From Thauera sp. (GTDB lineage Bacteria; Pseudomonadota; Gammaproteobacteria; Burkholderiales; Rhodocyclaceae), in the NCBI GenBank assembly GCA_017302295.1, contig JAFLDS010000009.1, positions 101,123-165,122 of the forward strand: a stretch of 64,000 nt of DNA. Reading direction: 5' to 3'. Below the pieces are notes generated by a model. That model saw only the letters and a program-made list of their open reading frames with translations. It made no database searches and was not told the origin of the DNA. Both the position numbers and the translations under genes were made by a program. Of this stretch, positions 43,158-51,339 are shown in pieces; positions within the stretch are counted from its first letter, which is position 1; every line of letters begins with the position of its first letter.

Positions 43158-43382
43158 ATGAAGATGCGCACCCTCATCCCCGCAATGCTCATCACCGTTG
43201 CCGCAACCGGCTGTGCCACCTGGGACAACATGTCCTCGCGCGAGAAGAGCGCAGCGACCGGTGCAGCAGTCGGCGGCGTGGCCGGCGCCGTGGTCACCGA
43301 TGGCGGCATCCTCGGCACGGTCGGTGGTGCGGCGATCGGCGGCGTGATTGGCGACCAGCTCGGCAAGGATCGCCGCCGCTGA
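43158..43382 (+). CDS. Glycine-zipper lipoprotein, OsmB-like
   Basis: 74 residues from the ATG at 43158 with AAGGAG ten bases upstream. A signal peptide ends in AATGC, a lipobox (MLITVAATGCATWDN). The rest is a glycine-zipper: GAAVGGVAGAVVTDGG, then GTVGGAAIGGVIGDQLGKD. Family members are stress-induced outer-membrane lipoproteins. A strong terminator follows. Confidence 0.85.
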   Translation: MKMRTLIPAMLITVAATGCATWDNMSSREKSAATGAAVGGVAGAVVTDGGILGTVGGAAIGGVIGDQLGKDRRR

Positions 43383-43440
43383 ACCGTCACGCAGGCCTTC
43401 ACTACTTTCCCTGCCGGTCGCCGATGCTGACCGGCACCCG

Positions 43441-43485
43441 AGCGAAGAACCCCTTACAGGCGAAACGGGGTTCTTCGCTTTTTTT
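43441..43485 (+). terminator. Rho-independent terminator
   Basis: AGCGAAGAACCCC (43441-43453) pairs perfectly with GGGGTTCTTCGCT (43467-43479) across a 13-base loop, followed by seven T residues. It terminates the glycine-zipper lipoprotein transcript. Confidence 0.9.
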
Positions 43486-43609
43486 CGTGGATCGGGAATC
43501 TAATCGGGCCTCTCTCGCATCTCGCGCCGGCATCGGTCTTCGCCTGCCGTGTGCCGTGGCGCAGCACAATATGCGTTAATACCGCCTTCCCAACACCCAC
43601 CAGACCACG

Positions 43610-44377
43610 ATGCTCGAATTCCTCGCCAGCCCCGAGCTGCTCATCGCCTTCTTCACCCTCACCGCGCTCGAGCTGGTGCTGGGCATCGACAACATCATCT
43701 TCATCTCCATCCTGGTGGACAAGCTGCCACCGGAGAAGCGCGCCTTCGCTCGCCGCATCGGCCTGTTCCTGGCGATGTTCATGCGCATCGGCCTGCTGAT
43801 GATCCTCGCCTGGCTCGCCGGCCTCACCAAACCACTGTTTGAGGTGCTCGGCCACGGCCTGTCGGGGCGCGACCTCATCCTGATCCTCGGCGGTCTGTTC
43901 CTGGTGTGGAAGAGCACCAGCGAGATCCATCAACTGCTCGAAGGCGAGGAGGGCGAGGCGTCCTCGGCGGTCAAGGCCACCTTCGCCGCGGTCATCATGC
44001 AGATCATCGTCATCGACCTGGTGTTCTCGCTCGACTCGATCATCACCGCCATCGGCATGGTCAACAACCTGCAGGTCATGATTGCCGCGGTGATCGCCTC
44101 GGTCGCGCTGATGATGGTCGCCTCGGCACCGATCAGCGACTTCGTCTCCGCGCACCCGACGGTCAAGATGCTGGCCCTGTCCTTCCTGATGGTGGTGGGC
44201 GTGGTGCTCGTCGCCGAAGGCTTCGGCCACCATGTGCCGAAAGGCTACATCTACTTCGCGATGGCGTTCTCGGTGGTCGTCGAGATGCTCAACATCCGCC
44301 TGCGCAAGCACGCCGCGAAGCCGGTGGATCTGCATGAAGCCTATGTGCCGGAGAAGGCGGTGCAGGAAAAAGCCTGA
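43610..44377 (+). CDS. TerC-family integral membrane protein
   Basis: 255 residues with seven to nine transmembrane helices. TerC signatures are LVLGIDNIIFISILVDKLP near the N-terminus and IVIDLVFSLDSIITAIGMV in the second half, each with acidic membrane residues thought to bind metal (GIDN and SLDS). It has no C-terminal CBS or transporter-associated domain, so it resembles YgaP/YoaE-sized stand-alone TerC proteins linked to manganese handling. The start lacks an obvious ribosome site. Confidence 0.88.
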   Translation: MLEFLASPELLIAFFTLTALELVLGIDNIIFISILVDKLPPEKRAFARRIGLFLAMFMRIGLLMILAWLAGLTKPLFEVLGHGLSGRDLILILGGLFLVWKSTSEIHQLLEGEEGEASSAVKATFAAVIMQIIVIDLVFSLDSIITAIGMVNNLQVMIAAVIASVALMMVASAPISDFVSAHPTVKMLALSFLMVVGVVLVAEGFGHHVPKGYIYFAMAFSVVVEMLNIRLRKHAAKPVDLHEAYVPEKAVQEKA

Positions 44378-44472
44378 TCGGATCGAGCTGCCTTCTTCCT
44401 CGGCGGTGCCTGTTCCAGCGGGCTCAGCCAGGGCTCGGCGCCGTGGCTTTCAGCTGCCCGCTAATTCCTTGA

Positions 44473-44526
44473 TATAATTACGCTTGTCCCGCCTCGCCCG
44501 GATCCGGGCGAGGCGGCTTTATTTTT
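44473..44526 (+). promoter_or_regulatory. prfC promoter -10 followed at once by a perfect hairpin (leader attenuator?)
   Basis: TATAAT at 44473-44478 is a perfect -10, with a weak -35. Immediately after the expected start site comes CCGCCTCGCCCG-GATC-CGGGCGAGGCGG (44489-44516), a perfect 28-base palindrome, and then TTTATTTTT. The hairpin plus T-run is a textbook terminator, yet it lies between the -10 and the prfC ATG. It either ends the terC transcript or attenuates the prfC one. Confidence 0.6.
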
Positions 44527-44540
44527 GCCGACGAGCGCTG

Positions 44541-46148
44541 ATGACCACCACCCCCTTTCCGCCCGAACTGCTGCGCGACGTCGAAAAGCGCCGCACCTTC
44601 GCCATCATTTCCCACCCCGACGCGGGCAAGACCACGCTGACCGAAAAGCTGCTGCTGTTCGGCGGCGCCATCCAGCTCGCCGGCACGGTGAAGGCGCGCA
44701 AGTCCGCCCGCCACGCCACCTCGGACTGGATGGAAGTGGAAAAGCAGCGCGGCATCTCGGTGACCAGCTCGGTGATGCAGTTCGAGTACCAGGGCCACAC
44801 CATCAACCTGCTCGACACCCCGGGCCACGAGGACTTCTCCGAAGACACCTACCGTGTGCTCACCGCGGTGGATGCCGCGGTCATGGTGATCGATGCCGCC
44901 AAGGGCGTGGAAGCGCAGACCATCAAGCTGCTCAACGTCTGCCGCCTGCGCAACACGCCCATCATCACCTTCGTGAACAAGCTCGACCGCGAGGTGCGCG
45001 AGCCCTTCGAGCTGCTCGCCGAGATCGAGGACGTGCTCAAGATCACCTGCGCGCCGGTCACCTGGCCGCTGGGCATGGGCAAGGCCTTCCGCGGCGTGTA
45101 TCACCTGCTGCAGCATCAGGTGCTGACCTTCACGCCGGGCGAGGAGCGCCGCAGCGACGGCGAGATCATCAAGGGCCTCGACAACCCCGAGCTGGACAAG
45201 CGCTTCCCGATGGAAGTCGGTCAGTTACGCGAAGATGTCGAGCTGATCGATGGCGCTTCGCCGCCGTTCGACCTCGACGACTTCCTCGCCGGCCAGCAGA
45301 GCCCGGTGTTCTTCGGCTCGGGTATCAACAACTTCGGCGTGCAGGAGATCCTGCAGTCGCTGATCGACTGGGCACCGCCGCCGCAAGCGCGCGACGCCGG
45401 CTCGCGCATGGTGCAGCCCGCCGAACTCGCCTTCACCGGCTTCGTGTTCAAGATCCAGGCCAACATGGATCCGAAGCACCGCGACCGCATCGCCTTCTTC
45501 CGCATCTGCTCGGGCCGCTACAGCGCCGGCATGAAGGTCAAGCACGTCCGCGCCGGGCGCGAGATGAAGCTCGCCAATGTGCTCACGTTCATGGCCAATG
45601 AGCGCGTGATCATGGAAGATGGCGTCGCTGGCGACATCGTCGGCATCCACAACCACGGCCAGTTGCAGATCGGCGACACCTTGACCGAAGGCGAGAACCT
45701 CGGCTTCAAGGGCATCCCCTACTTTTCGCCGGAAATGTTCCGTGCCGCCCGCCTGCGCGATCCGCTCAAATCAAAGCAGTTGCAGAAGGGTTTGCAGGAA
45801 TTGGGCGAAGAAGGCGCCATCCAGGTCTTCGAACTCGAAGGCGGCCAGATGCTCCTCGGCGCCGTCGGCGTGCTGCAGTTCGAGATCGTCGCCCAGCGTC
45901 TGAAGGACGAATACAAGGTCGATGCCATCTTCGAGCCCGCGGACATCCACACCGCGCGCTGGCTCACCTTCCCCGACGAGCTCACCCGCCGCAACTTCGA
46001 GCGCGAGCAGGCGCTGCGCCTGGGCAAGGACATCGACGGCAACCCGGTGTATCTGGCTACCAGCCGCTACAACCTGGAAGTAACGGCCGAGAAGTGGCCC
46101 AAGGTCACCTTCCACGCCACACGGGAACATGGGCAGGTCCTGAGCTGA
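44541..46148 (+). CDS. prfC: Peptide chain release factor 3
   Basis: 535 residues, normal for RF3. A translational GTPase that recycles RF1/RF2 after termination. The G-motifs are visible: G1 [17 protein letters not shown]2 around [13 protein letters not shown]3 [17 protein letters not shown]4 [10 protein letters not shown]. Domains II and III follow. The ATG at 44541 is preferred; the open frame extends to 44484 but that part lies in the palindromic leader. A separate hairpin-bearing leader may control it. Confidence 0.95.
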   Translation: MTTTPFPPELLRDVEKRRTFAIISHPDAGKTTLTEKLLLFGGAIQLAGTVKARKSARHATSDWMEVEKQRGISVTSSVMQFEYQGHTINLLDTPGHEDFSEDTYRVLTAVDAAVMVIDAAKGVEAQTIKLLNVCRLRNTPIITFVNKLDREVREPFELLAEIEDVLKITCAPVTWPLGMGKAFRGVYHLLQHQVLTFTPGEERRSDGEIIKGLDNPELDKRFPMEVGQLREDVELIDGASPPFDLDDFLAGQQSPVFFGSGINNFGVQEILQSLIDWAPPPQARDAGSRMVQPAELAFTGFVFKIQANMDPKHRDRIAFFRICSGRYSAGMKVKHVRAGREMKLANVLTFMANERVIMEDGVAGDIVGIHNHGQLQIGDTLTEGENLGFKGIPYFSPEMFRAARLRDPLKSKQLQKGLQELGEEGAIQVFELEGGQMLLGAVGVLQFEIVAQRLKDEYKVDAIFEPADIHTARWLTFPDELTRRNFEREQALRLGKDIDGNPVYLATSRYNLEVTAEKWPKVTFHATREHGQVLS

Positions 46149-46170
46149 ACCCCGCGGGCGCGGCGGCCGT

Positions 46171-46431
46171 TCAGCCGCCGCCCGGTTCCTCGCCCGCTGC
46201 CGCGTCTTCCTCGGCCGCAGCCTCCACCCAGTAGTTTTGCTTATGTCCGCGCGCGGTGTAATCGCGCGCGGCCGCTTCCGCACATTCGCGCGACGCGAAA
46301 GTCTCCATCCTGAAGCGATTGCCGTTGTCGTCCAACCGCCACAGCGCCCAGCGCTGCGGCGAGCAGTCGCACGCCTTATCGACCGCCGTTTTCCCTGCTT
46401 CGTTGCCCTCTGAACGGTCATTACAAGGCAT
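46171..46431 (-). CDS. Small hypothetical protein
   Basis: 86 residues if it starts MPCNDRSEGNEAGKTAVDKA at 46431. The middle (RWALWRLDDNGNRFRMETFA with SRECAEAAARDYTARGHKQN) looks like a single compact alpha/beta repeat reminiscent of small SPOR-like or YXWGXW domains, but I do not recognise a family. There is no convincing ribosome site; the longer frame to 46494 would need a TTG start within DnaA-box-like sequence. It converges on prfC with 22 bases between them. Confidence 0.5.
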   Translation of the reverse strand: MPCNDRSEGNEAGKTAVDKACDCSPQRWALWRLDDNGNRFRMETFASRECAEAAARDYTARGHKQNYWVEAAAEEDAAAGEEPGGG

Positions 46432-46451
46432 GTTCGCTGCGCCCTGACATG

Positions 46452-46669
46452 CGTGGACAAGCTGTGATTCGACAGGGGCAGGATCTGTGGACAAAGCCGC
46501 CGAGAAGCCGATGACCGATTTTCATCAACAATCCGTCCCGAGTTTCCCGATGCCTTCTCCACGGCCTTTTCGCCAAACCAAGTGACTGTTTACGCAAAGG
46601 GAAAGAGGCTTATCCACAGAATTCTGTCCTACATGGTTTTTATAATCTTTTAAATACTTAAAATTTATG
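46452..46669. other. DnaA-box cluster with AT-rich tract
   Basis: The space between the small hypothetical gene and rdgC has a perfect DnaA box TTATCCACA (46610-46618), a one-mismatch box TGTGGACAA (46486-46494) and a weaker one (46452-46460). Adjacent, 46634-46669 is almost pure A/T (including TTTTTATAATCTTTTAAATA), unusual for this genome and similar to a duplex-unwinding element. It could be a DnaA-regulated promoter region or a titration site. No dnaA, dnaN or gyrB gene is near. Confidence 0.5.
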
Positions 46670-46719
46670 TACACGCAGAAGCATTCCCCCGCGATCCACA
46701 CCACCGGGGTCGATCAGAC

Positions 46720-47727
46720 TCAGAACGGCGGATCGTAGGCCGGCCTCGCCGTGGGTACGGCCTCACTCCCGGCCTTGCTTCCCGTTTCGGCAGGGATGGC
46801 GGCAACAGGTACCGCCTCGGCCTTTGCCTCGACGCCGGTCTCACCGCCAAGCGCCTCGACGATCGCCGGCAGAAGCAGCGCCAGCTCGCCGGTCATCAGC
46901 GCGAACTCGGCGTTGAACAGGGCTTCCTTGTCCTCCTGCTCGCCCTCGATCTGGTCGCGTACCACGTCGAGGAAGTCGAGGCGCTTGATCTCGAGCTTTT
47001 CGGTCAGCACGAAGCTGATGCGGTCATCGAAGGTCAGCGCAAGGCGTGTCGGCAGCTTGCCGGCTTCCAGATGGCCCTTCACCTCATCGCCTTCCAGAGG
47101 GTGGCGCACGTAGCGCACTGCGGCCTTGTCTTCAGAAACCGAGCGCAGTTCGCAGTCCTGGTCGATGCTGAAACCCGCCGGCGCCTCGTTGCCGGCCAGC
47201 CAGTCGGCCATTGCCGACATCGGCGAGCGTTCGGTACGCAGCAGCGTCAGCGGGAAGCTGTCGAGCGTGTGGCGCAGCTGCTCGAGCATGTCCTCGGCCT
47301 TGCTCTGGCTGGCAGCGTCGATCACCAGCCAGCCATTCACCGGATCGATCCAGGCGAACATGCGGCGGCGGCGGGTGAAGGCGCGCGGCAGCAACTCCTG
47401 CGTCACCTGCTCGCGCAGATCCTTCAGCTGCTTGCGGCCCAGCTTGTAGCCCTGCTGCTCGGCCATCTCCTCGGCGCGCTCGTCGGCTTCCTGCTTGACC
47501 ACCGCAGAGGGCAGCAGGCGGTGCTCGAAACCGAGCGCGACCAGCCATTGCTGGCCGACGGCATGCACCAGTACCTCATTGCCGAGCGGCGACAGCCAGC
47601 CGCGGCTTTCCATGTCCTGGCTGCCGCAGGGGTGGAAAGGCTTCTTCGCGAGTTGTTCCTCGAGACGCTCGAGCGTCATGTCCCAGTTGGCGGGCAGGCG
47701 ATAGATCTGCAGATTCTTGAACCACAT
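46720..47727 (-). CDS. rdgC: Recombination-associated protein RdgC
   Basis: 335 residues from MWFKNLQIYRLPANWDMTLE at 47727. RdgC forms a ring dimer on double-stranded DNA and limits RecA activity. Family features include FHPCGSQDMESRGWLSPLG, RRRRMFAWIDPVNGWLVID and a C-terminal MTGELALLLPAIVEALGG. A variable Ala/Glu-rich tail follows. The frame is open to 47763, but the family start is the M-W-F-K-N. It is oriented opposite to rsuA. Confidence 0.94.
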   Translation of the reverse strand: MWFKNLQIYRLPANWDMTLERLEEQLAKKPFHPCGSQDMESRGWLSPLGNEVLVHAVGQQWLVALGFEHRLLPSAVVKQEADERAEEMAEQQGYKLGRKQLKDLREQVTQELLPRAFTRRRRMFAWIDPVNGWLVIDAASQSKAEDMLEQLRHTLDSFPLTLLRTERSPMSAMADWLAGNEAPAGFSIDQDCELRSVSEDKAAVRYVRHPLEGDEVKGHLEAGKLPTRLALTFDDRISFVLTEKLEIKRLDFLDVVRDQIEGEQEDKEALFNAEFALMTGELALLLPAIVEALGGETGVEAKAEAVPVAAIPAETGSKAGSEAVPTARPAYDPPF

Positions 47728-47865
47728 GGAGGGGAGGCTTCCTGTTGCGTTGATCAATGACATCGACCCGCATCCATCTCGCGGCTAGCGGATGCGGGAA
47801 AAGCGAAAGGGGGATAGAGGGTGAAGCGGCCACGAACCCGCGCGCCTGGCGCCCGGGCGTGGCTC

Positions 47866-48336
47866 CTACTGCAGCTGGCTGGACTCGGCGATCATGCGGA
47901 TGACCCGCACCGTGTCGATATCGGACTGGTGGTAGGCGGAGCGCACGAAGCCGGCGTACTGCCCGTCCTCGTCGCCGGTGCCCTCGGGCAGGGTGGTCCG
48001 GTACTGGAAGCGCAGGAAGAAGGCGCCGTCCTGCGGCTCCTCGATGGTGATCCGCAGACTTCCGCCGGCGTGTTGCTCGTTCGCTTCGGATTCGAAGCAG
48101 ATCCAGTTCATCGGCTGGAAGGTGACGCGGTCGCGGATCACCGCGTTGCCGAAGTCCAGATCGCGCAGCAGATGCGTTTCGCTGCGTTCGATGATGTGGC
48201 AGGCCTCGAGACCGGGCAGAAAGGCGCGTGCGTCCTCTGCACGGCACAGCAGGCCGAACCACAGCTCCTCTCGCGTGAGCGGGTTCTGCAGCGGGTTGGC
48301 GAGGTCATTGACCTCGATCAGGTGTTCGAATTTCAA
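47866..48336 (-). CDS. DUF1857 (SRPBCC-type) protein
   Basis: 156 residues starting MKFEHLIEVNDLANPLQNPL, with LTREELWFGLLCRAEDARAF and ACHIIERSETHLLRDLDFG, the pattern of DUF1857, a START/SRPBCC-fold family proposed to bind hydrophobic ligands. Cytoplasmic. It lies 138 bases upstream of rdgC in the same direction and diverges from rsuA, with 81 bases between starts. Ligand unknown. Confidence 0.75.
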   Translation of the reverse strand: MKFEHLIEVNDLANPLQNPLTREELWFGLLCRAEDARAFLPGLEACHIIERSETHLLRDLDFGNAVIRDRVTFQPMNWICFESEANEQHAGGSLRITIEEPQDGAFFLRFQYRTTLPEGTGDEDGQYAGFVRSAYHQSDIDTVRVIRMIAESSQLQ

Positions 48337-48417
48337 GCGTGTTCTCCTCGGCCGTCCTTGGCCGGACGGTGCGACAGTTTACCGCGCGCGATCCTTCGCC
48401 CGGGATACCATCCGCCC

Positions 48418-49143
48418 ATGCAACTCGAACGCCTCCTCCATTCCCAGGGTTTCGGCAGCCGCAAGGAGTGTCGCGCCCTCATCCGTGCCGGCTACATCAG
48501 CATTGCCGGCACCGTTTGTGACAACCCCAACGCGGATTTCGATCCCGGCAGCATCGACGGCACGCCCGGCCTGGCATTCGAGGTCGATGGCGAGCCCTGG
48601 CGTTTTCGCGCCAAGGCCTACCTGATGCTGCACAAGCCATCCGGCTACGAGTGTTCGCACAAGCCTACCTTCCATCCCTCGATCTTCCGCTTGTTGCCCG
48701 AGCAGCTGCTGAACCGCGATGTGCAATGTGTCGGTCGCCTCGACCAGGACACCACCGGCTTGCTGCTGATGTCGGACGACGGCCAGTTCATCCACCAGTG
48801 GAGCTCGGGCAAGAAACGCACGCCCAAGGTCTATGAGCTCACCCTGGCCGATGCGGTCGATGCGACGGTGGTGCAGCAGCTTTGCGAGGGCGTGCAGCTC
48901 GAAGACGAGCCCGCCCCGATCGCCGCGGTGGCGTGCGAGCTGACGAGCCCGACCTCGCTGCGACTCACCATCGCCGAAGGCAAGTATCACCAGGTAAAGC
49001 GCATGATTGGCGCAGTGGGCAATCGCGTCGTGTCCCTGCATCGCAGCACGGTGGGCGGCCTGGCGCTGGATCCCGACCTCGAACCGGGTGAATGGCGCTG
49101 GCTCGAGCCGGCCGACTTCGAGGCGCTGACAAATTTCGACTGA
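48418..49143 (+). CDS. rsuA: 16S rRNA pseudouridine(516) synthase RsuA-type
   Basis: 241 residues. The N-terminal S4 RNA-binding domain (LERLLHSQGFGSRKECRALI) is followed by the catalytic domain with GRLDQDTTGLLLMSDDGQFI carrying the catalytic Asp, and EGKYHQVKRMIGAVGNRVVS, the K-x-x-x-[VI]-[KR]-R-M motif of the RsuA/RluB/E/F group. The overall size and the KPSGYECSHKP loop favour RsuA. A terminator follows. Confidence 0.88.
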   Translation: MQLERLLHSQGFGSRKECRALIRAGYISIAGTVCDNPNADFDPGSIDGTPGLAFEVDGEPWRFRAKAYLMLHKPSGYECSHKPTFHPSIFRLLPEQLLNRDVQCVGRLDQDTTGLLLMSDDGQFIHQWSSGKKRTPKVYELTLADAVDATVVQQLCEGVQLEDEPAPIAAVACELTSPTSLRLTIAEGKYHQVKRMIGAVGNRVVSLHRSTVGGLALDPDLEPGEWRWLEPADFEALTNFD

Positions 49144-49148
49144 CTTCC

Positions 49149-49180
49149 AGAAATCCCGTTTCGGCGGGATTTCTGCTTTT
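49149..49180 (+). terminator. Rho-independent terminator of rsuA
   Basis: AGAAATCCCG (49149-49158) pairs perfectly with CGGGATTTCT (49165-49174) across a 6-base loop, with GCTTTT after it. It begins six bases after the rsuA stop. Confidence 0.85.
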
Positions 49181-49296
49181 CAGGCCTTCCTTGTACAGGC
49201 TCTGCCGCAGATGCAGGCTCCTCCGCAGGTTCGGGTTTTGTTCTTCTGTTTTTCTTTTAATTTAAAAGATAAAGATGTAAACAGTGCCCCGTTTTC

Positions 49297-49537
49297 TGTG
49301 GATAACTGCCCGGTCCCCAGCAGCAGCAATGTTTTTCGCGAAGGATAAGCAGGTGGACAAGGACATGGACTGGTGTGCGCGGAATGTCCATCGTTTTCCC
49401 CTTGAGCGGAAAAGATCCGCTTGTCCACAAGCTTTCCAGCCTCTATCTCCAGACTTGTTCATAGACTCTGCCCAAATGGAAAACGCATCGATTCCGCTTA
49501 CCAGTCAATGGGAGATCTTCTGCCAGGTTGTGGATAA
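49297..49537. other. Second DnaA-box cluster with AT-rich tract
   Basis: Two perfect DnaA boxes TGTGGATAA (49297-49305 and 49529-49537, the latter inside the earP coding start) and one one-mismatch box TTGTCCACA (49421-49429). An AT-rich tract (TTTTCTTTTAATTTAAAAGA and onward, 49249-49277) lies on the left side. The layout mirrors the cluster at 46452-46669. Most of the 332-base gap between rsuA and earP is taken by this cluster and the rsuA terminator. Confidence 0.5.
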
Positions 49538-50654
49538 TTTTGGGGATATCGGCGTCTGCTGGCGGCTGGCGCGGGATCTGGCCGCCAGCCATCGCCTGCG
49601 CGTACGGCTCTGGGTCGATGACTGGCCCTCGTTCGCCCGTCTCTGCCCCCCTGCGGCTGCGGCCGATCCGGCGGAGGGCTTCGCGCATCTCGGGGTTGAA
49701 GCGAGGCTGTGGTGCAAGCCCTTTCCGCACGTCGAACCCGCCGACGTCGTGATCGAAGCCTTCGCCTGCGAGATTCCCGAATCACACCTGCAGGCGATGG
49801 CAGCGCGGGCGGTGAAACCGGTGTGGATCAACCTCGAGTACCTGTCCGCCGAGGACTGGGTGGGCGGCTGTCACCGCATGGCATCGCCGCATCCGCGCCT
49901 GCCGCTGGTCAAGCACTTCTACTTCCCGGGCTTCGATGCGACGACCGGCGGCCTGCTGCGCGAGGCCGGACTGCTCGCCGAGCGCGATGCCTTCCGCCAC
50001 GGCGGTCGAGCGCAGTGGTTGGCCGCGCGCGGGGGCGACGCGCTGCCGGCAGATGCCTTGCTCGTGTCCCTGTTCGCCTACGAGCAGCCCGACCTGCCGG
50101 CACTGCTGCGGGCCTGGGAGCGCGGCCCGCGCCCGGTGGTGGCCCTGGTGCCCGAAGGGCGGGTGCTGGGCGACGTTGCGCGGGCGCTGGGGCGCTTGGA
50201 CCTCACAGCCGGCGACCGCATCGAGACGGGGCGGCTCAGCGTCGTCGTGCTGCCTTTCTCCGACCAGCCCGGCTACGACCGGCTGCTCTGGGCCTGCGAC
50301 CTGAACTTTGTGCGCGGCGAGGACTCCTTCGTGCGCGCGCAATGGGCGGCCACGCCCTTCGTGTGGCAGATCTACCCGCAGCACGACCAGGACGGCGCGC
50401 ATCGCGACAAGCTCGAGGCCTTCCTCGCCCGCTACACCGCCGTGCTCGAGCCGCGGGCGGCGCAGGCGCTGCGGGATTTCTGGCTGGCGTGGAACGAGGA
50501 AGCGGGGCTCGCCGAATACTGGCCGGCGTTTGCCGCGAACCTGCCGGCGCTCGCCGAGCACGCGGTGCGCTGGTGCGAGGAGCTCACCGCCCAGCCGGAT
50601 CTTGCGACCGGCTTGACAAAATTCTGTTTCGACATTCTCGCTGCGCCGCGGTAG
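49476..50654 (+). CDS. earP: EF-P arginine rhamnosyltransferase EarP
   Basis: 392 residues from the ATG at 49476. EarP uses dTDP-rhamnose to rhamnosylate Arg32 of EF-P, relieving ribosome stalling at polyproline. Signature segments include [20 protein letters not shown] (with the catalytic Asp region), [34 protein letters not shown] and [17 protein letters not shown]. It stands just upstream of efp, its substrate. The longer frame to 49284 is not supported; it lies in the DnaA-box region. Confidence 0.94.
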   Translation: MENASIPLTSQWEIFCQVVDNFGDIGVCWRLARDLAASHRLRVRLWVDDWPSFARLCPPAAAADPAEGFAHLGVEARLWCKPFPHVEPADVVIEAFACEIPESHLQAMAARAVKPVWINLEYLSAEDWVGGCHRMASPHPRLPLVKHFYFPGFDATTGGLLREAGLLAERDAFRHGGRAQWLAARGGDALPADALLVSLFAYEQPDLPALLRAWERGPRPVVALVPEGRVLGDVARALGRLDLTAGDRIETGRLSVVVLPFSDQPGYDRLLWACDLNFVRGEDSFVRAQWAATPFVWQIYPQHDQDGAHRDKLEAFLARYTAVLEPRAAQALRDFWLAWNEEAGLAEYWPAFAANLPALAEHAVRWCEELTAQPDLATGLTKFCFDILAAPR

Positions 50655-50657
50655 AAT
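50628..50657 (+). promoter_or_regulatory. Possible efp promoter within the earP 3' end
   Basis: TTCGAC (50628-50633), an 18-base spacer and TAGAAT (50652-50657). It lies about 65 bases before the efp ATG, in the last codons of earP. The pair is moderate in quality and would allow efp to be expressed in excess over earP, as the substrate needs. Confidence 0.4.
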
Positions 50658-50721
50658 CCCGCGCCTAAATTTTTCAACGACATGCGGCACTTGCCGCGTC
50701 GCTCATAATCCAGGAAACAGC

Positions 50722-51279
50722 ATGAAAACCGCTCAGGAACTCCGCTCGGGCAACGTCGTGATGGTCGGCAGCGACCCGCTGGTGGTGCAGAAGGCCGAAT
50801 ACAACAAGTCCGGCCGCAACGCTGCGGTCGTGAAGATGAAGTTCAAGAACCTGCTCACCGGCGCGCCGTCGGAATCGGTCTACAAGGCCGACGACAAGTT
50901 CGAAGTCGTGGTGCTCGACCACAAGGAAGTGACCTACTCCTACTTCGCCGACCCGATGTACGTGTTCATGGACGCCGAGTACGAGCAGTACGAAGTCGAA
51001 GCGGACAACATGACCGACGCGCTGAAGTACCTGGAAGACGGCCTGCAGTGCGAAGTCGTGTTCTACAACGGCAAGGCCATCTCGGTCGAACTGCCCAACA
51101 GCGTGGTGCGCGAAGTCGTCTACACCGAACCTGCCGTCAAGGGCGACACGTCGGGCAAGGTCATGAAGCCGGCCAAGATCAGCACCGGTTTCGAGCTGCC
51201 GGTGCCGGCTTTCGTCGAGATCGGCGACAAGATCGAAATCGACACCCGCACCGACGAGTACAAGAACCGCGTCAAGTAA
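50722..51279 (+). CDS. efp: Translation elongation factor P
   Basis: 185 residues. EF-P binds between the P and E sites and speeds peptide bond formation at proline stretches. Residue 32 is Arg in [14 protein letters not shown], the form modified by EarP with rhamnose, not the Lys form. The three OB/KOW-type domains are complete, ending in [16 protein letters not shown] at 50722 with AGGAAAC upstream. A palindromic terminator follows. Confidence 0.97.
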   Translation: MKTAQELRSGNVVMVGSDPLVVQKAEYNKSGRNAAVVKMKFKNLLTGAPSESVYKADDKFEVVVLDHKEVTYSYFADPMYVFMDAEYEQYEVEADNMTDALKYLEDGLQCEVVFYNGKAISVELPNSVVREVVYTEPAVKGDTSGKVMKPAKISTGFELPVPAFVEIGDKIEIDTRTDEYKNRVK

Positions 51280-51296
51280 TCCGCGTTTCGATGTCT

Positions 51297-51327
51297 GGCG
51301 AAAGGCCCCGCGGGGCCTTTCGCCGTT
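51297..51327 (+). terminator. Terminator of efp
   Basis: A perfect 28-base palindrome GGCGAAAGGCCCCG plus its mirror (51297-51324), followed by GTTT. It begins 17 bases after the efp stop. The T-run is short but the stem is very strong; it may work in both directions. Confidence 0.75.
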
Positions 51328-51339
51328 TATGATCGGGCC

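Noticed and set aside
46452-49537. Primary chromosomal origin (oriC)
   Set aside because: DnaA boxes and AT-rich tracts are present, but no dnaA, dnaN, gyrB, rnpA, rpmH or parAB lies nearby, which would be expected at a betaproteobacterial oriC.
50613-50657. TTGACA with TAGAAT as efp promoter
   Set aside because: The spacer is 33 bases. A different -35 (TTCGAC at 50628) gives an 18-base spacer and was used.
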